A stretch of 64,000 nt of DNA, from positions 186,001 through 250,000 of the forward strand of contig NZ_QYTU02000001.1 of the NCBI RefSeq assembly GCF_003605365.2. Direction: 5' to 3'. Positions 8,252-18,608 of the stretch are shown piece after piece. This DNA is from Siminovitchia fortis (GTDB lineage Bacteria > Bacillota > Bacilli > Bacillales > Bacillaceae_C). Each line of letters starts with the position of its first letter. Position 1 is the stretch's first letter. A model generated the notes under the pieces. It saw nothing but the letters and a program-made list of their open reading frames with translations, was not told the origin of the DNA and did not search any database. The position numbers were made by a program, and so were the translations under genes.

Positions 8252-9702
8252 TACGCCACCCTGTTCCAATTAGAGATATCGTCTTCAAGCGGAAGATTAT
8301 TTGCACGGTTTTTCTTCGCTGCAGCAAAGAAGAGGGCCACCAGTATGGCGGAGCCGATAAAGCCGCCTATCCAAGAAACATTCATTGGAAGATTAAAGCC
8401 GATTGGCGCATTTAAAATATATGTGATGACCATTATCAGCATAAATGTCCCGGGAATCAGCGAAATAAAGTAATTTTTCTTTGCCACGTAAAGATACATC
8501 GCTCCTACAAACAAAGCAATGACTGCAGTCGACTGGTTTGCCCAGCTAAAATATCTCCAAAGTACGTTAAAATCGATCTGTGTCAGCACAACCGAAATGG
8601 CAAAGAGCGGGACAGCAATCCACAAGCGGCTGCTGAATTTCTTCTGGGCAATATTAAAGTATTCTGCAATGATCATGCGGGCACTTCGGAAAGCTGTGTC
8701 CCCTGAGGTAATCGGCAGAACGACAACTCCGAGGACAGCAAGCGTACCGCCAATCGCTCCGAGCATTGCAACAGAAACCTCACTTACAACTGCACCAGGA
8801 CCGCCGGCTGCCAATACATCATTCAACCCATCATAACCGCCAAATAAGCTCATTCCTGCAGCGGCCCAGATCATTGCAATGATGGCTTCCGCAATCATCA
8901 TACCGTAGAAAATTTTACGGCCTTGTTTTTCCTTCTGTGTCGTACGCGAAATGATCGGTGTTTGTGTTGCATGGAAGCCGGAGAGCGCTCCGCAAGTAAT
9001 CGTGAAAAAGATTAATGGGAAAACCGGCAAATGATCAGGATGGAAATTTTGCAAAGACAGTTCAGGGATTGGTGCCCCTGTTACTACCATCCCTATTCCC
9101 ACTCCAACTGCACTGATTAAAAGCAGCGCCCCGAAATAAGGATAAAGACGCCCGATAATTTTATCAATAGGCATCAATGTAGCCAAAATATAGTAAAAGA
9201 AAACGGCGGCGATAATTATCCCGAGCGCAACCTTCCCATTCATTAAAACATGAAGAAGGCTTGCCGGTGTTGAAACAAAAACAGTACCAACCAAAAGAAG
9301 AAGCAAGACCGCAAATGCATTGACGACATGCTTCATCACTTTTCCTAAAAACTTGCTGGCAAGTTCAGGCAAATGAGCTCCGCGGTTGCGGATGGAAATC
9401 ATGCCGGTCAGATAGTCATGGACAGCCCCGGCAAAAATGGCCCCGATTACAATCCAGATAAAAGCCACGGGTCCGTAAAGCGCCCCCATGATCGGACCGA
9501 AAACAGGACCGGTACCGGCGATATTAAGAAGCTGAATCAAAGAGTTCTTGGAGGTGCTCATCGGAATATAGTCCACGCCATCAGCATTTACATATGCAGG
9601 CGTAGCCCGTTCCTCTTTCACACCAAAAACCTTTTCAACAAATTTTCCATAGGTAAAATACCCTAGTATTAAAAGGACAATCCCTGCTAAAAATGTATAC
9701 AT
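8251..9702 (-). CDS. cstA: Carbon starvation CstA family transporter
   Basis: 483 aa, hydrophobic throughout with about 13 helices. The N-terminus carries the CstA-family pattern GTGPVFGPIMGALYG (about residues 65-80); TQTPIISRTTQ and GDTAFRSARMII are also typical. Members characterised in E. coli (CstA, BtsT) take up pyruvate; peptide uptake has also been proposed. It is shorter than E. coli CstA (about 700 aa) but fits the short Firmicutes form. The ATG follows GGGGGAGG. Regulation: a cre-like operator overlaps the probable start site (9729-9743), so catabolite repression is expected. The 49-codon gene follows without a gap. Confidence 0.92.
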   Translation of the reverse strand: MYTFLAGIVLLILGYFTYGKFVEKVFGVKEERATPAYVNADGVDYIPMSTSKNSLIQLLNIAGTGPVFGPIMGALYGPVAFIWIVIGAIFAGAVHDYLTGMISIRNRGAHLPELASKFLGKVMKHVVNAFAVLLLLLVGTVFVSTPASLLHVLMNGKVALGIIIAAVFFYYILATLMPIDKIIGRLYPYFGALLLISAVGVGIGMVVTGAPIPELSLQNFHPDHLPVFPLIFFTITCGALSGFHATQTPIISRTTQKEKQGRKIFYGMMIAEAIIAMIWAAAGMSLFGGYDGLNDVLAAGGPGAVVSEVSVAMLGAIGGTLAVLGVVVLPITSGDTAFRSARMIIAEYFNIAQKKFSSRLWIAVPLFAISVVLTQIDFNVLWRYFSWANQSTAVIALFVGAMYLYVAKKNYFISLIPGTFMLIMVITYILNAPIGFNLPMNVSWIGGFIGSAILVALFFAAAKKNRANNLPLEDDISNWNRVA

Positions 9703-9728
9703 AAGCCTCCCCCTTCTATTAAAAAGAA

Positions 9729-9743
9729 TGAATGCGTTTACAT
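9729..9743 (-). promoter_or_regulatory. CcpA (cre) site in the cstA promoter
   Basis: Minus strand ATGTAAACGCATTCA matches the cre consensus WTGNAANCGNWNNCW at every fixed position. It lies just downstream of a plausible sigma-A promoter (TTGCCG, 17 bases, TATACT), overlapping the expected transcription start, where CcpA binding would block transcription. This fits the name and role of cstA. Confidence 0.75.
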
Positions 9744-9808
9744 TTATAGTATACTAAAGAAAATGGAGGCCGGCAATTAACGCGGCCCCAATTTTTCCGT
9801 TCGGCAAT

Positions 9809-10465
9809 TCATTGCATATTGACGATTTTTGGACCAGAGCTTGTCCCTATTCTGGTTGCTCCGGCATTGATCATCTTTACAGCGTCCTCATGTGAGCGGA
9901 CACCTCCGGATGCCTTCACTCCCATTTGGCTGCCGACGGCTTCACGCATGAGCTTCACATCCCGTTCTGTTGCACCCCCGTTTGAAAAGCCCGTCGAGGT
10001 TTTAACAAAATCGGCTCCGGCTTTCTTTGCAATTTTACAGGCAACCTTTTTCTCTTCATCAGATAATAGGCATGTTTCAATGATCACCTTGACAAGCGCC
10101 TTCCCTTTCGCTGCAGCCGTGACAGCCCGGATATCGTTTTCAACAAGGGCCAGATTTCCGCTTTTCAATGCTCCGATATTGATCACCATATCCACTTCCT
10201 GCGCGCCCTTATCAATGGCGTCTTTCGTTTCAAATGCTTTTACATCAGGAGTAGAGGCTCCCAGCGGAAATCCGATGACCGTACAAACTTTGACATCCGT
10301 TCCTTTTAAAAGGGCTGCCGCATCTTCAATCCAAGCCGGATTGACACAAACGGAGGCAAATTGATGTCCTTTGGCTTCTTCACACAAAGCTAAGATCTGT
10401 TCCTTTGTCACCTCAGGTTTTAATAAAGTATGATCTATCATCTGGGCCATATTATTTGGAATCAT
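9809..10465 (-). CDS. deoC: Deoxyribose-phosphate aldolase
   Basis: 218 aa from the ATG at 10465, which follows AGGAGAGG; an upstream in-frame ATG at 10525 lacks a site and would run through a terminator. The Schiff-base lysine lies in [14 protein letters not shown], and [10 protein letters not shown] is the phosphate-binding loop. It cleaves 2-deoxyribose 5-phosphate to glyceraldehyde 3-phosphate and acetaldehyde in deoxynucleoside catabolism. Here it stands alone instead of with the deoxynucleoside genes, immediately downstream of the mtaB terminator. Confidence 0.96.
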   Translation of the reverse strand: MIPNNMAQMIDHTLLKPEVTKEQILALCEEAKGHQFASVCVNPAWIEDAAALLKGTDVKVCTVIGFPLGASTPDVKAFETKDAIDKGAQEVDMVINIGALKSGNLALVENDIRAVTAAAKGKALVKVIIETCLLSDEEKKVACKIAKKAGADFVKTSTGFSNGGATERDVKLMREAVGSQMGVKASGGVRSHEDAVKMINAGATRIGTSSGPKIVNMQ

Positions 10466-10492
10466 CTTATATCCTCTCCTGGTTTTTATTGT

Positions 10493-10523
10493 TGAAAAAA
10501 ACTGCAGCCATCGCTGCAGTTTC
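10493..10523 (-). terminator. Terminator of the dnaK operon after mtaB
   Basis: AAACTGCAG/CTGCAGTTT stem of 9 bp with loop CCATCG, followed on the minus strand by TTTTTTC. It begins three bases after the mtaB stop codon. Confidence 0.85.
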
Positions 10524-10525
10524 AT

Positions 10526-11875
10526 TTATACTACCATAGAAGCCGGGGCATCTTCATCCATTACACGAACAAATTGCCCTTCGCAATATGGGTATCCCGC
10601 TTTTGTTATTTTGACTTTGACGAGCTTGCCGACCATTTCTTCGGCCGCTTGGAACACAACTTTTAAATAGTTGTCCGTGTACCCTTCATATAAGCCGCTG
10701 TCAGGATCATCCTTGAACGGCTCCTCCGGAATGACTTCAAGAACCTCGTCCTCAAATCTTGAGGCATATTCTTTTGCCAATTGATCGGAAAGCGCGATTA
10801 AGCGGTGAACGCGCTCATTCTTCACACTTTCATCGATCTGGTCCTTCATTCTGGCTGCCGGTGTCCCCGTTCTCATGGAATAAGGGAAAACGTGCAGCTC
10901 TGAAAATTTATGTTCTTTTACAAAATTGTACGTCTCCATAAATTCTTCTTCTGTTTCACCAGGAAACCCGACGATAACATCAGAGGTGATCGCCAGATCA
11001 GGCAATGCTTTCTTTAAGAGTTCCAGGCGCTCGGCGAAAAATTCCATTGTATATTTGCGGCGCATTCTCTTCAAAACGGTATTTGAACCGGATTGGAGCG
11101 GGATGTGCAAATGCCTTACAACCAGATTGGATCTGTCGATGACATCAATGACCTCATCTGTTAACTGGCTTGCTTCAATGGAAGAAATCCTGAGTCTTTT
11201 CAACCCTTTTACGTTTGCTTCCAAATCCCGGAGCAAAGCGGCCAGATTGTAATCCTTCATGTCTTCCCCGTAACCGCCTGTATGAATGCCGGTCAACACG
11301 ATTTCTTTGTACCCTGCATCTACAAGCTGCTGTGCCTGGCGGATGACTTCCTGCGGTTCGCGGGAACGCATGAGTCCGCGCGCCCAAGGAATGATGCAGA
11401 ACGTACAGAAATTGTTGCAGCCTTCCTGAATTTTCAGGGAAGCGCGCGTACGGTCGGTGAATGACGGAACATCCAATTCCTCATACACCCGATTTTTCAT
11501 AATATTGCCTACGCCATTGATCGGCTGGCGTTCTTTCTTATACTGCTCAATATAATCAAGCATTTTTACCCGATCCTGTGTCCCGACAACGACATCTACA
11601 CCGGGAATCGCCATGATTTCCGCCGGTGATGTTTGGGCATAACACCCTGTCACGCAAATGACGGCATCAGGGTTTTTACGAATCGCACGGCGGATTACCT
11701 GGCGGCTTTTTTTATCACCTGTATTGGTGACCGTGCATGTATTGATGACATAAACGTCAGCGGTCTCTTCGAATTCCACCCGTTCATATCCATTTTGTTT
11801 AAACAGCTGCCAAATGGCTTCCGTTTCATAGTGGTTGACTTTGCAGCCTAATGTATGAAATGCCACGAGAGACAT
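10526..11875 (-). CDS. mtaB: tRNA (N6-threonylcarbamoyladenosine-C2)-methylthiotransferase MtaB
   Basis: 449 aa. An N-terminal UPF0004 domain (FHTLGCKVNHYETE) with the cysteines of the auxiliary iron-sulfur cluster, a radical SAM domain with CNNFCTFC (about residue 150), and a C-terminal TRAM-like segment. It adds a methylthio group to t6A37 in ANN-decoding tRNAs. It is the last gene of the extended dnaK operon (yqeV in B. subtilis), 4 bp after rsmE. The length is standard. Confidence 0.96.
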   Translation of the reverse strand: MSLVAFHTLGCKVNHYETEAIWQLFKQNGYERVEFEETADVYVINTCTVTNTGDKKSRQVIRRAIRKNPDAVICVTGCYAQTSPAEIMAIPGVDVVVGTQDRVKMLDYIEQYKKERQPINGVGNIMKNRVYEELDVPSFTDRTRASLKIQEGCNNFCTFCIIPWARGLMRSREPQEVIRQAQQLVDAGYKEIVLTGIHTGGYGEDMKDYNLAALLRDLEANVKGLKRLRISSIEASQLTDEVIDVIDRSNLVVRHLHIPLQSGSNTVLKRMRRKYTMEFFAERLELLKKALPDLAITSDVIVGFPGETEEEFMETYNFVKEHKFSELHVFPYSMRTGTPAARMKDQIDESVKNERVHRLIALSDQLAKEYASRFEDEVLEVIPEEPFKDDPDSGLYEGYTDNYLKVVFQAAEEMVGKLVKVKITKAGYPYCEGQFVRVMDEDAPASMVV

Positions 11876-11879
11876 TAGA

Positions 11880-12632
11880 TCACCTCATTAATTCAAAATG
11901 ATAGGAAACAGCGGATAATGCATATAATGGAGCTGTCTCCGTCCTTAAAATCCTTGGGCCCAGCCCGACCAAATCAAAACCATGAGCTTGCAGCTGCTCC
12001 GTTTCTTCTTCTTCAAACCCGCCTTCCGGACCGAAAACCAACAAAATACGGCTATCGGGTTCAGCGGAAGAAAGCATATGTGCCAAGCCGCTTTTTTCTC
12101 CATTTTTCGCCGCTTCCTCATATGCAGCCGCCCTATGGTCAAATTTGTCCCCCAATGCAAGAAGCTGTTTGAATGAAAAAGGCTGCGAAATTTCCGGAAG
12201 CTTTTGGCGATGGGATTGCTCTGCCGCCTCTTTCGCTATTTTTTTCCATCTCTCAAGCTTTCTCGGGGCTTTTTTCTCTTCCCATTTTACAACGGAGCGG
12301 GCAGCAATGAAAGGGACAAATTGTGAAGCGCCCAGTTCCGTCCCTTTTTGAATGATCCACTCCCATTTATCCCCTTTGGGCAGCCCGCTCGCAATCGTCA
12401 CGTAAACCGGGAGCTCATTTGATTTTTTCTCCCATTGCGCAATCCGGATTTCTACGCTGGCATCACGAATTCCTTCTATAATTCCTATTCCGGCCTCTCC
12501 ACTGCCAAAGACCACATAAAGGGGATCCCCCTGCTTCATTCTCATGACGCGGGTAATATGATGGAAATCTGTACCGGAAATAACGGCCGTTGTCTGCCCA
12601 TTAAACGGCTCATTTATAAAATACCGCTGCAT
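11880..12632 (-). CDS. rsmE: 16S rRNA (uridine1498-N3)-methyltransferase RsmE
   Basis: 250 aa. An N-terminal PUA-like segment (about residues 1-70) and a SPOUT (deep trefoil knot) methyltransferase domain with the conserved FGPEGGFEEEE (about residue 192) and LGPRILRTETAP motif near the C-terminus. It methylates U1498 of 16S rRNA in the decoding region. It sits 15 bp after prmA in the dnaK operon (yqeU). Confidence 0.96.
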   Translation of the reverse strand: MQRYFINEPFNGQTTAVISGTDFHHITRVMRMKQGDPLYVVFGSGEAGIGIIEGIRDASVEIRIAQWEKKSNELPVYVTIASGLPKGDKWEWIIQKGTELGASQFVPFIAARSVVKWEEKKAPRKLERWKKIAKEAAEQSHRQKLPEISQPFSFKQLLALGDKFDHRAAAYEEAAKNGEKSGLAHMLSSAEPDSRILLVFGPEGGFEEEETEQLQAHGFDLVGLGPRILRTETAPLYALSAVSYHFELMR

Positions 12633-12647
12633 TTCTTCACCTCTAGT

Positions 12648-13580
12648 TCAACGCCTGACAATAAATGTGACCCAATCTTTCATTTTAATCGTTTCTTCAA
12701 TTGTAAAGCCTGCCTTTTGAAGCGCCACCTTCACATCATCAAACTTTTGCTCAATAATGCCGGAGGTTATGAAAAAGCCGCCCTTTTTAACTGCTCTCGC
12801 GGCGTCATCGGCAAAGGAAATGATCACTTCAGCCAATATGTTTGCAACAACGGCATCCGCTTGTTCAGTGATTCCGTTTAAAAGGTCATTCTGCTCAACC
12901 GTTACTGTTTCATCCACATGATTCAGAGAAATATTTTGGCGCGCCGCTTCCACAGCCACCTCATCCAGGTCCAGCGCTTTTACTTCCTTTGCGCCGAGCA
13001 ATGCGGCTGCTATGCTCAATACCCCGGAACCAGTCCCCACATCAATGATGGTGTCGCCCTTTTTCACGGTCTTTTCAAGTGCCTGTATGCACATGGCCGT
13101 TGTCGGATGCGTTCCAGTTCCAAATGCCATGCCAGGGTCAAGTTCTATAATCAGTTCATCCTCTTCCGGCGTATATTCTTCCCATGTCGGGACAATTGTA
13201 AAGCGGTCTGAGACTTTTACAGGATGATAATACTTTTTCCAGGCTGTTGCCCAATCTTCTTCCTTGACATCAGAAAGGTTGACTTTATTCTCTCCTATGT
13301 CAATGCCAAACTCTTTGAGGTTTGAAATATTTTGTTTGATTCTATCCAGTGTCTCATTTAGTTTCGAAGTTTTGGGAAGATAAGCTTTGATGATGACTCC
13401 TTGTTCAGGAAAGTCATTGGGGTCCAGTTCATATATTTCCCCAAACCGGTTTTCCCTTACCCGCAAAAAGTCGGCCCGGTCTTCGATGGCCAATCCGCTG
13501 ACGCCCGCCTCGTATAAAATATGGCTGATCGGTTCCACCGCTTCATTTGCAGTAAGTATACTGATTTCAGTCCAATGCAT
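12648..13580 (-). CDS. prmA: Ribosomal protein L11 methyltransferase
   Basis: 310 aa. An N-terminal substrate-binding domain (about residues 1-100) joined to a Rossmann-type methyltransferase domain with SAM motif [14 protein letters not shown] (about residue 178), [12 protein letters not shown], and NPPY-like NILAEV. It trimethylates L11 in E. coli; in Bacillus the substrate is inferred. It lies 15 bp downstream of dnaJ in the heat-shock operon (yqeT). Confidence 0.95.
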   Translation of the reverse strand: MHWTEISILTANEAVEPISHILYEAGVSGLAIEDRADFLRVRENRFGEIYELDPNDFPEQGVIIKAYLPKTSKLNETLDRIKQNISNLKEFGIDIGENKVNLSDVKEEDWATAWKKYYHPVKVSDRFTIVPTWEEYTPEEDELIIELDPGMAFGTGTHPTTAMCIQALEKTVKKGDTIIDVGTGSGVLSIAAALLGAKEVKALDLDEVAVEAARQNISLNHVDETVTVEQNDLLNGITEQADAVVANILAEVIISFADDAARAVKKGGFFITSGIIEQKFDDVKVALQKAGFTIEETIKMKDWVTFIVRR

Positions 13581-13595
13581 TTGACTGCTCCATTC

Positions 13596-14717
13596 TTAAT
13601 CGCCTTTAAAAGCACGTTTCATTTTTCCAAAAAAGCTTTCGTCCTGTTCATCAGGCGCGTTCCCGCTTATTTCCGCAAACTCGCGGAGCAGTTCTTTTTG
13701 CCTTTCGTTCAGCTTCGTCGGGGTAACAATTTTAACGAGTACATGCTGATCGCCTTTTCCGAATCCACGTACATTTTGTACACCTTTGTCACGCAGCCTG
13801 AATCTCGTTCCAGTCTGGGTGCCTGCAGGTATTTTCAGCTTTACTTTGCCATAGAGTGTCGGGACTTCTATTTCATCACCGAGTGAAGCCTGGACAAAAG
13901 TAATCGGCATTTCACAATAGATGTCATCCCCGTCCCGCTCAAAAAATTCATGCGGCCTTACATGAAAGACGATAAAGAGATCCCCGGGAGGGCCTCCATT
14001 TACGCCCGGCTCCCCTTGGCCCGCCACACGCATCTGCTGGCCGTCGTCAATCCCTTTGGGTATCTTGACATTGATTTTTTTCCTTCTTTTTACTTTTCCT
14101 TCCCCATGGCATGTGCCGCATCTCTCTTTGACGATTTTACCCGTTCCATGACAATGCTGACAAACTCTCCTGTTGACGATCCTTCCGAATGGTGTTTCCT
14201 GTTCAATGTTCAACTGGCCTGTTCCGTGGCAATGATGGCAGGTTTCTGGATTTGTCCCGGGTTTTGCACCTGATCCGTTGCAAGTGTCACATGTTTCCTC
14301 CCTGGGGATTTCAATGACAGTCTCCTTTCCGAAGATGGCTTCTTCGAAAGTGAGTGTCATCGTATACTGTAAATCAGCCCCCTGCCTTGGCGCATTGGGA
14401 TCCCTGCGGCCTCCCCCGAAGAAGGTGCTGAAAATATCCTCAAATCCGCTGAAGCCGCCAAAATCCGCTCCGCCTCCAAACCCGCCGAATCCGCCTTGGG
14501 GTCCTTCGTGTCCGAACTGGTCGTACTGGGCTCTTTTTTGATCATCACTTAACACTTCATAGGCTTCCGTTATTTCCTTGAACTTTTCGTCAGAGCCCTG
14601 TTCTTTGTTTATATCCGGATGATATTTTTTTGAGAGCCTTCTATAGGCTTTTTTTATTTCATCTTTAGAAGCGTTTTCCGATACGCCAAGCACTTCATAA
14701 TAGTCCCTTTTGCTCAT
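13596..14717 (-). CDS. dnaJ: Chaperone DnaJ
   Basis: 373 aa type I J-protein. J-domain with HPD ([10 protein letters not shown]) at residues 1-70; a Gly/Phe-rich linker ([14 protein letters not shown]); four CxxCxGxG zinc-binding repeats (about 140-210: [40 protein letters not shown]); then the C-terminal client-binding domains. It stimulates DnaK ATPase and delivers clients. It follows dnaK after a hairpin and a possible second promoter (14752-14780), so it can be expressed apart from the CIRCE promoter. Confidence 0.98.
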   Translation of the reverse strand: MSKRDYYEVLGVSENASKDEIKKAYRRLSKKYHPDINKEQGSDEKFKEITEAYEVLSDDQKRAQYDQFGHEGPQGGFGGFGGGADFGGFSGFEDIFSTFFGGGRRDPNAPRQGADLQYTMTLTFEEAIFGKETVIEIPREETCDTCNGSGAKPGTNPETCHHCHGTGQLNIEQETPFGRIVNRRVCQHCHGTGKIVKERCGTCHGEGKVKRRKKINVKIPKGIDDGQQMRVAGQGEPGVNGGPPGDLFIVFHVRPHEFFERDGDDIYCEMPITFVQASLGDEIEVPTLYGKVKLKIPAGTQTGTRFRLRDKGVQNVRGFGKGDQHVLVKIVTPTKLNERQKELLREFAEISGNAPDEQDESFFGKMKRAFKGD

Positions 14718-14751
14718 GTTTCCACACTCCCGAATTATTCACATAGCGTTC

Positions 14752-14780
14752 ATTTTACCATATTTGACTTATACAATGAA
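14752..14780 (-). promoter_or_regulatory. Possible internal promoter upstream of dnaJ
   Basis: Minus strand TTCATT, 17 bases, TAAAAT, about 35 bp upstream of dnaJ. The -35 box is weak. B. subtilis is known to have a second sigma-A promoter in front of dnaJ, which supports the assignment. Confidence 0.45.
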
Positions 14781-14810
14781 AGAAGAAACACGCTTATTCC
14801 GGATAATGAA

Positions 14811-14846
14811 ATAAAAGTCAAAGCCCGTGCAGCGGGCTTTGACTTT
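14811..14846 (-). terminator. Strong hairpin between dnaK and dnaJ
   Basis: A 14-bp perfect stem (14814-14827 with 14833-14846; AAAGTCAAAGCCCG and its complement), loop of 5 bases, with CTTTTATTTC after it on the minus strand. It begins 10 bp after the dnaK stop. Probably a partial terminator or a 3' stabiliser that lets hrcA-grpE-dnaK be expressed above the downstream genes. Confidence 0.8.
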
Positions 14847-14856
14847 GGCAGCATTT

Positions 14857-16698
14857 TTATTTTGATTCTTTGTCATCGTTAACTTCTTCAAATTCCGCAT
14901 CAACGACGTTGTCGTCTCCGGCGGTATTTGCCTCTTCCCCGCCACCCTGCTGGGCTTGCGCTTGTTTCGCAGCTTCTTCATACAGCTTGACGGAAAGGTT
15001 TTGGACAATCTCTTGAAGGGCATCTTTCTTCTCACGGATTTCAGCTGTGTCATTCTTCTCAACTGCGGCCTTCAATGCATCTTTTGCTTCCTCTGCTTTC
15101 TTGGCCTCCGCTTCGTCCACTTTACCCTCAAGTTCTTTTAAAGTTTTTTCTGTTGTAAAGATCAGCTGGTCAGCTTCGTTTCTAAGTTCCACTTCTTCTT
15201 GGCGCTTCTTGTCTTTTTCCGCATTTTCCTCGGCTTCTTTGATCATTCGCTCAACTTCTTCCTCTGAAAGGCCTGAAGAAGATTTGATTGTGATGTTCTG
15301 CTCTTTGCCGGTTCCAAGGTCTTTGGCGCTTACGTTCACGATACCGTTTTTGTCGATATCGAATTTAACTTCGATTTGCGGAATGCCGCGGGGCGCGGGC
15401 GGAATATCAGTCAATTGGAACCTTCCGAGCGTCTTGTTGTCTGCAGCCATCGGACGCTCACCCTGCAGTACATGAATATCAACAGCTGTCTGGTTGTCGG
15501 CGGCAGTGGAGAATACCTGCTGCTTGGATGTCGGGATCGTTGTATTTCTTTCGATCAATTTAGTGAAGACACCGCCCATTGTTTCAATTCCAAGTGATAG
15601 CGGTGTGACGTCAAGAAGCACCACATCTTTAACGTCTCCGGACAATACGCCGCCTTGAATGGCCGCACCCATTGCCACTACTTCATCCGGATTCACCCCT
15701 TTATGGGGATCTTTGCCAGTTTCCTTGCGGATCGCTTCCTGAACAGCCGGAATCCGTGTAGAACCCCCGACAAGGATGACCTTATCAATCTCCGAGGCTG
15801 TTTTTCCGGAATCTTTGATAGCCTGGCGTGTAGGAGCCATTGTTTTTTCCACAAGTCCGGATGACATTTCCTCGAATTTCGCCCGGGTCAACGTCACTTC
15901 AAGATGGAGCGGTCCTGACTCTCCAGCCGTGATGAACGGAAGTGAAATTTGAGTCTGCGTAACTCCAGACAAATCTTTTTTCGCTTTTTCCGCAGCATCT
16001 TTCAACCTTTGCAGAGCCATTTTATCCTGGGAAAGATCAATCCCGTTGTCCTTCTTAAATTCCTGTACAAGGTAATCAATGATGACCTGGTCAAAGTCAT
16101 CTCCGCCCAAGCGGTTATCTCCGGCTGTCGCCAACACTTCAAATACGCCGTCGCCCAGTTCAAGAATGGAAACGTCAAATGTACCGCCGCCCAGGTCATA
16201 TACTAAAATCGTCTGGTCTTCATCTGTTTTTTCCAGTCCGTATGCAAGTGCCGCTGCGGTCGGTTCGTTGATGATCCTTTCTACTTCAAGGCCGGCAATT
16301 CTGCCGGCATCTTTCGTAGCTTGACGCTGTGAGTCGTTGAAATAAGCCGGAACAGTGATGACTGCTTTTTCCACTTTTTCGCCCAGGTAGTCTTCGGCAT
16401 ATGATTTCAAATATTGAAGGATCATCGCCGATAATTCTTGGGGCGTATATTTTTTCCCCTCAATCTCTTCCGTATAATCCGTACCCATATGGCGTTTGAT
16501 GGATATGACTGTATTAGGGTTGGTGATGGCCTGGCGCTTCGCAACCTCCCCAACTTGAATCTCACCATTTTTAAAAGCAATGACCGAAGGGGATGTACGG
16601 TTTCCTTCCGGATTTGGAATTACTTTCGGTTCCCCGCCTTCAAGCACTGCCACACATGAGTTTGTCGTTCCCAAGTCAATACCAATGATCTTGCTCAT
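14857..16698 (-). CDS. dnaK: Chaperone DnaK (Hsp70)
   Basis: 613 aa from the ATG at 16698 (AGGAGG upstream; a GTG two codons earlier is closer to the site but gives no conserved residues). ATPase domain with [25 protein letters not shown], and [13 protein letters not shown]; substrate-binding domain from about residue 370; helical lid and an acidic/Gln-rich tail (about 570-613). It binds exposed hydrophobic peptides in an ATP cycle with DnaJ and GrpE. It is 33 bp after grpE in the CIRCE-controlled operon. Confidence 0.98.
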   Translation of the reverse strand: MSKIIGIDLGTTNSCVAVLEGGEPKVIPNPEGNRTSPSVIAFKNGEIQVGEVAKRQAITNPNTVISIKRHMGTDYTEEIEGKKYTPQELSAMILQYLKSYAEDYLGEKVEKAVITVPAYFNDSQRQATKDAGRIAGLEVERIINEPTAAALAYGLEKTDEDQTILVYDLGGGTFDVSILELGDGVFEVLATAGDNRLGGDDFDQVIIDYLVQEFKKDNGIDLSQDKMALQRLKDAAEKAKKDLSGVTQTQISLPFITAGESGPLHLEVTLTRAKFEEMSSGLVEKTMAPTRQAIKDSGKTASEIDKVILVGGSTRIPAVQEAIRKETGKDPHKGVNPDEVVAMGAAIQGGVLSGDVKDVVLLDVTPLSLGIETMGGVFTKLIERNTTIPTSKQQVFSTAADNQTAVDIHVLQGERPMAADNKTLGRFQLTDIPPAPRGIPQIEVKFDIDKNGIVNVSAKDLGTGKEQNITIKSSSGLSEEEVERMIKEAEENAEKDKKRQEEVELRNEADQLIFTTEKTLKELEGKVDEAEAKKAEEAKDALKAAVEKNDTAEIREKKDALQEIVQNLSVKLYEEAAKQAQAQQGGGEEANTAGDDNVVDAEFEEVNDDKESK

Positions 16699-16731
16699 GC
16701 TCACATAACCTCCTTAACAATATGTACCTGG

Positions 16732-17346
16732 CTATTTGCTCACTTTGACCATTGCTGGTCTGATGACTCGATCTTTCAATATATATCCTTTTTGGAATTC
16801 TTCCAACACGATATTTTCTTCTGTTCCATCTTCCTCGGCCTGCATGACCGCCTGGTGAAGGTTTGGATCGAACTCGCTGCCAACTGCCTCAATTTGCTCG
16901 GCACCTTCGGTCTTTAAAGCTTCAATGATGCTTCTATAAACCATTCCAACTCCTTCAAGCAGCGCTTTTGTCTGTTCATTATCAGGTTCGATCTGCATGG
17001 CTCTTTCAAAGTTATCAATTGCAGGAAGAAGATTCGTGATCAAGTGCTGTGCTCTATATTTTTCATCCGCTTCCCTTTCAAGCTTGGTACGGCGGCGGAA
17101 ATTATCAAAATCTGCAAGCAGACGCAAATAGCGGTTTTCTTTCTCTTCAAGCTGTGCTTCGAGCTCCTTGATTTTACTTGCCAGCTCTTGTTCCCGTTCA
17201 TCTTCTCGATCTGAAGGAGACTGGATGCTGTCAGCTTGTTCATTCTCTTGACCGCTTTGGTCTTCAGGCTTAACATCATTATTTATTGCCGTATCTTCTT
17301 GATTCAAATCTTCCGGCTTTAACGTTTCTTTAGATTCTTCGTGCAA
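16732..17346 (-). CDS. grpE: Nucleotide exchange factor GrpE
   Basis: 204 aa from a TTG at 17346 that follows AAGGAGGTGAAGACA; a longer frame to 17388 would start inside a repeat and has no site. An acidic, poorly conserved N-terminus (about 1-60), a long coiled coil (about 60-110, with [15 protein letters not shown]), and a C-terminal beta domain. It releases ADP from DnaK. A half-copy of the dispersed repeat abuts its ribosome binding site from upstream, so part of the hrcA-grpE leader is repeat-derived. Confidence 0.95.
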   Translation of the reverse strand: MHEESKETLKPEDLNQEDTAINNDVKPEDQSGQENEQADSIQSPSDREDEREQELASKIKELEAQLEEKENRYLRLLADFDNFRRRTKLEREADEKYRAQHLITNLLPAIDNFERAMQIEPDNEQTKALLEGVGMVYRSIIEALKTEGAEQIEAVGSEFDPNLHQAVMQAEEDGTEENIVLEEFQKGYILKDRVIRPAMVKVSK

Positions 17347-17361
17347 TGTCTTCACCTCCTT

Positions 17362-17400
17362 AAAAGAAAAGCGTAAGCGCCTGTCCATCGACGTACAGAC
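17362..17400 (+). repeat. Half-copy of repeat family R2 in the hrcA-grpE spacer
   Basis: AAAGAAAAGCGTAAGCGCC followed by TGTCCATCGACGTACAGAC matches the left end of the full R2 copy at 55788. Only the left arm is present. It lies inside the operon, immediately upstream of the grpE ribosome binding site. A separate imperfect hairpin (17421-17446, GGGAA-ATTAGC/GCTAATTCCC) stands between it and the hrcA stop. Confidence 0.8.
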
Positions 17401-17462
17401 GGATTTTTTTCAATAAAGAAGGGAAATTAGCAAATCGCTAATTCCCATTCTAGCTTTTTCGC

Positions 17463-18497
17463 CTAACTTTCGTTAAACATTTTTGTTAATGCTTCGCTCA
17501 TATCCCTGCTTAAAAAGTCAAGCAGGCCGATCACTCTGGAATATTCCATCCTGGTGGGTCCCAAAATGGCAATTGTTCCGACAGGCTCTTGTCCAATGGA
17601 GTAAGTTGCGGTTATAAGGCTGCAGTCTTCCATGGCCATGTTTTTATTTTCTTTTCCGATCTTTACATGTATCCCATGGGGAATATGCTTGAAAAGCTCA
17701 TAGATCCCCTCTTCCTTTTCGATCATGTTCATCAATGACCGGACTTTATTAATATTATGGAATTCCGGCTGATTTAACATATTTGTCTTTCCGCCGAAAA
17801 ATATTTTTTCATTGCCCGGCATATCCAGTGTTTTTAAAATAGACTTCAGCAGCTTATCGTATTGATGGATATTCTGCCTCAAAATTTCTGCCACTTCATA
17901 CTCAATTTTAGCCTTTAATTCCGAAATCGGCACTCCGGCAAGCTTTTGATTCAAAATATTGACGAGCTTCTCAACATTTCCTGGCGCATAGTTTTCCGGC
18001 AGGGAAAATATCTTGTTTTCCACATGGCCGGTATCCGTTATGATGACGGCAACCGCTTTTTCACCGGAAAGCGGAACAATTTGCATGCGCTTCAGTTTGT
18101 TTTCCTTGACTGCAGGGCCAAGGAGTATGGCGGTGTAGTTTGTCAGCTCTGACAAAACGCTGGCAGATCGCTGTACAATATCTTCGAGCTCATAAATCTT
18201 CTCTGCAAAGATGGAATGGATCAGCTGTCTCTCGTGGGCACGGAGCATTTCCGGCGCCAATAGATGATCAACGTAATACCTGTACCCCTTCTCAGACGGT
18301 ATACGCCCCGATGAAGTATGGGTTTTTTCAATGTATCCGTACTCCTCCAAATCTGCCATTTCGTTGCGGATCGTTGCCGAACTTAGATTTATTTCTTCCC
18401 TTTTCGACAATTTCCCCGAGCCGATGGGTTGGGCAGACCTGATAAAATCATCAATAATGGCTTGCAGTATGAGTAGTTGACGATCTGTAAGCACCAT
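17463..18497 (-). CDS. hrcA: Heat-inducible transcription repressor HrcA
   Basis: 344 aa. A winged-helix DNA-binding domain at residues 1-75 ([20 protein letters not shown]) and a GAF-like dimer domain. It binds CIRCE and represses its own operon; GroEL is needed to keep it active. ATG at 18497; a GTG one codon on (18494) is better spaced from AGAGGTG and may be the real start. It is first in the operon and 12 bp downstream of a perfect CIRCE. Confidence 0.97.
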   Translation of the reverse strand: MVLTDRQLLILQAIIDDFIRSAQPIGSGKLSKREEINLSSATIRNEMADLEEYGYIEKTHTSSGRIPSEKGYRYYVDHLLAPEMLRAHERQLIHSIFAEKIYELEDIVQRSASVLSELTNYTAILLGPAVKENKLKRMQIVPLSGEKAVAVIITDTGHVENKIFSLPENYAPGNVEKLVNILNQKLAGVPISELKAKIEYEVAEILRQNIHQYDKLLKSILKTLDMPGNEKIFFGGKTNMLNQPEFHNINKVRSLMNMIEKEEGIYELFKHIPHGIHVKIGKENKNMAMEDCSLITATYSIGQEPVGTIAILGPTRMEYSRVIGLLDFLSRDMSEALTKMFNES

Positions 18498-18509
18498 TCA
18501 TCACCTCTG

Positions 18510-18536
18510 TTAGCACTCTGTACCAGTGAGTGCTAA
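18510..18536. promoter_or_regulatory. CIRCE operator of the dnaK operon
   Basis: TTAGCACTC, nine bases, GAGTGCTAA: a perfect CIRCE inverted repeat. Just upstream on the minus strand is TTGACA (18570-18575), 17 bases, TACTTT (18547-18552), so the operator covers the start of transcription. HrcA binding here gives autoregulated class I heat-shock control. Confidence 0.98.
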
Positions 18537-18545
18537 ATCTAATAT

Positions 18546-18575
18546 AAAAGTAACAAAATGACCCATTGATGTCAA
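18546..18575 (-). promoter_or_regulatory. Sigma-A promoter of hrcA-grpE-dnaK
   Basis: TTGACA and TACTTT with a 17-base spacer on the minus strand, directly upstream of CIRCE. Confidence 0.7.
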
Positions 18576-18608
18576 CGAATAATTACTCGTTTTACAAGTG
18601 GCTTTTGA

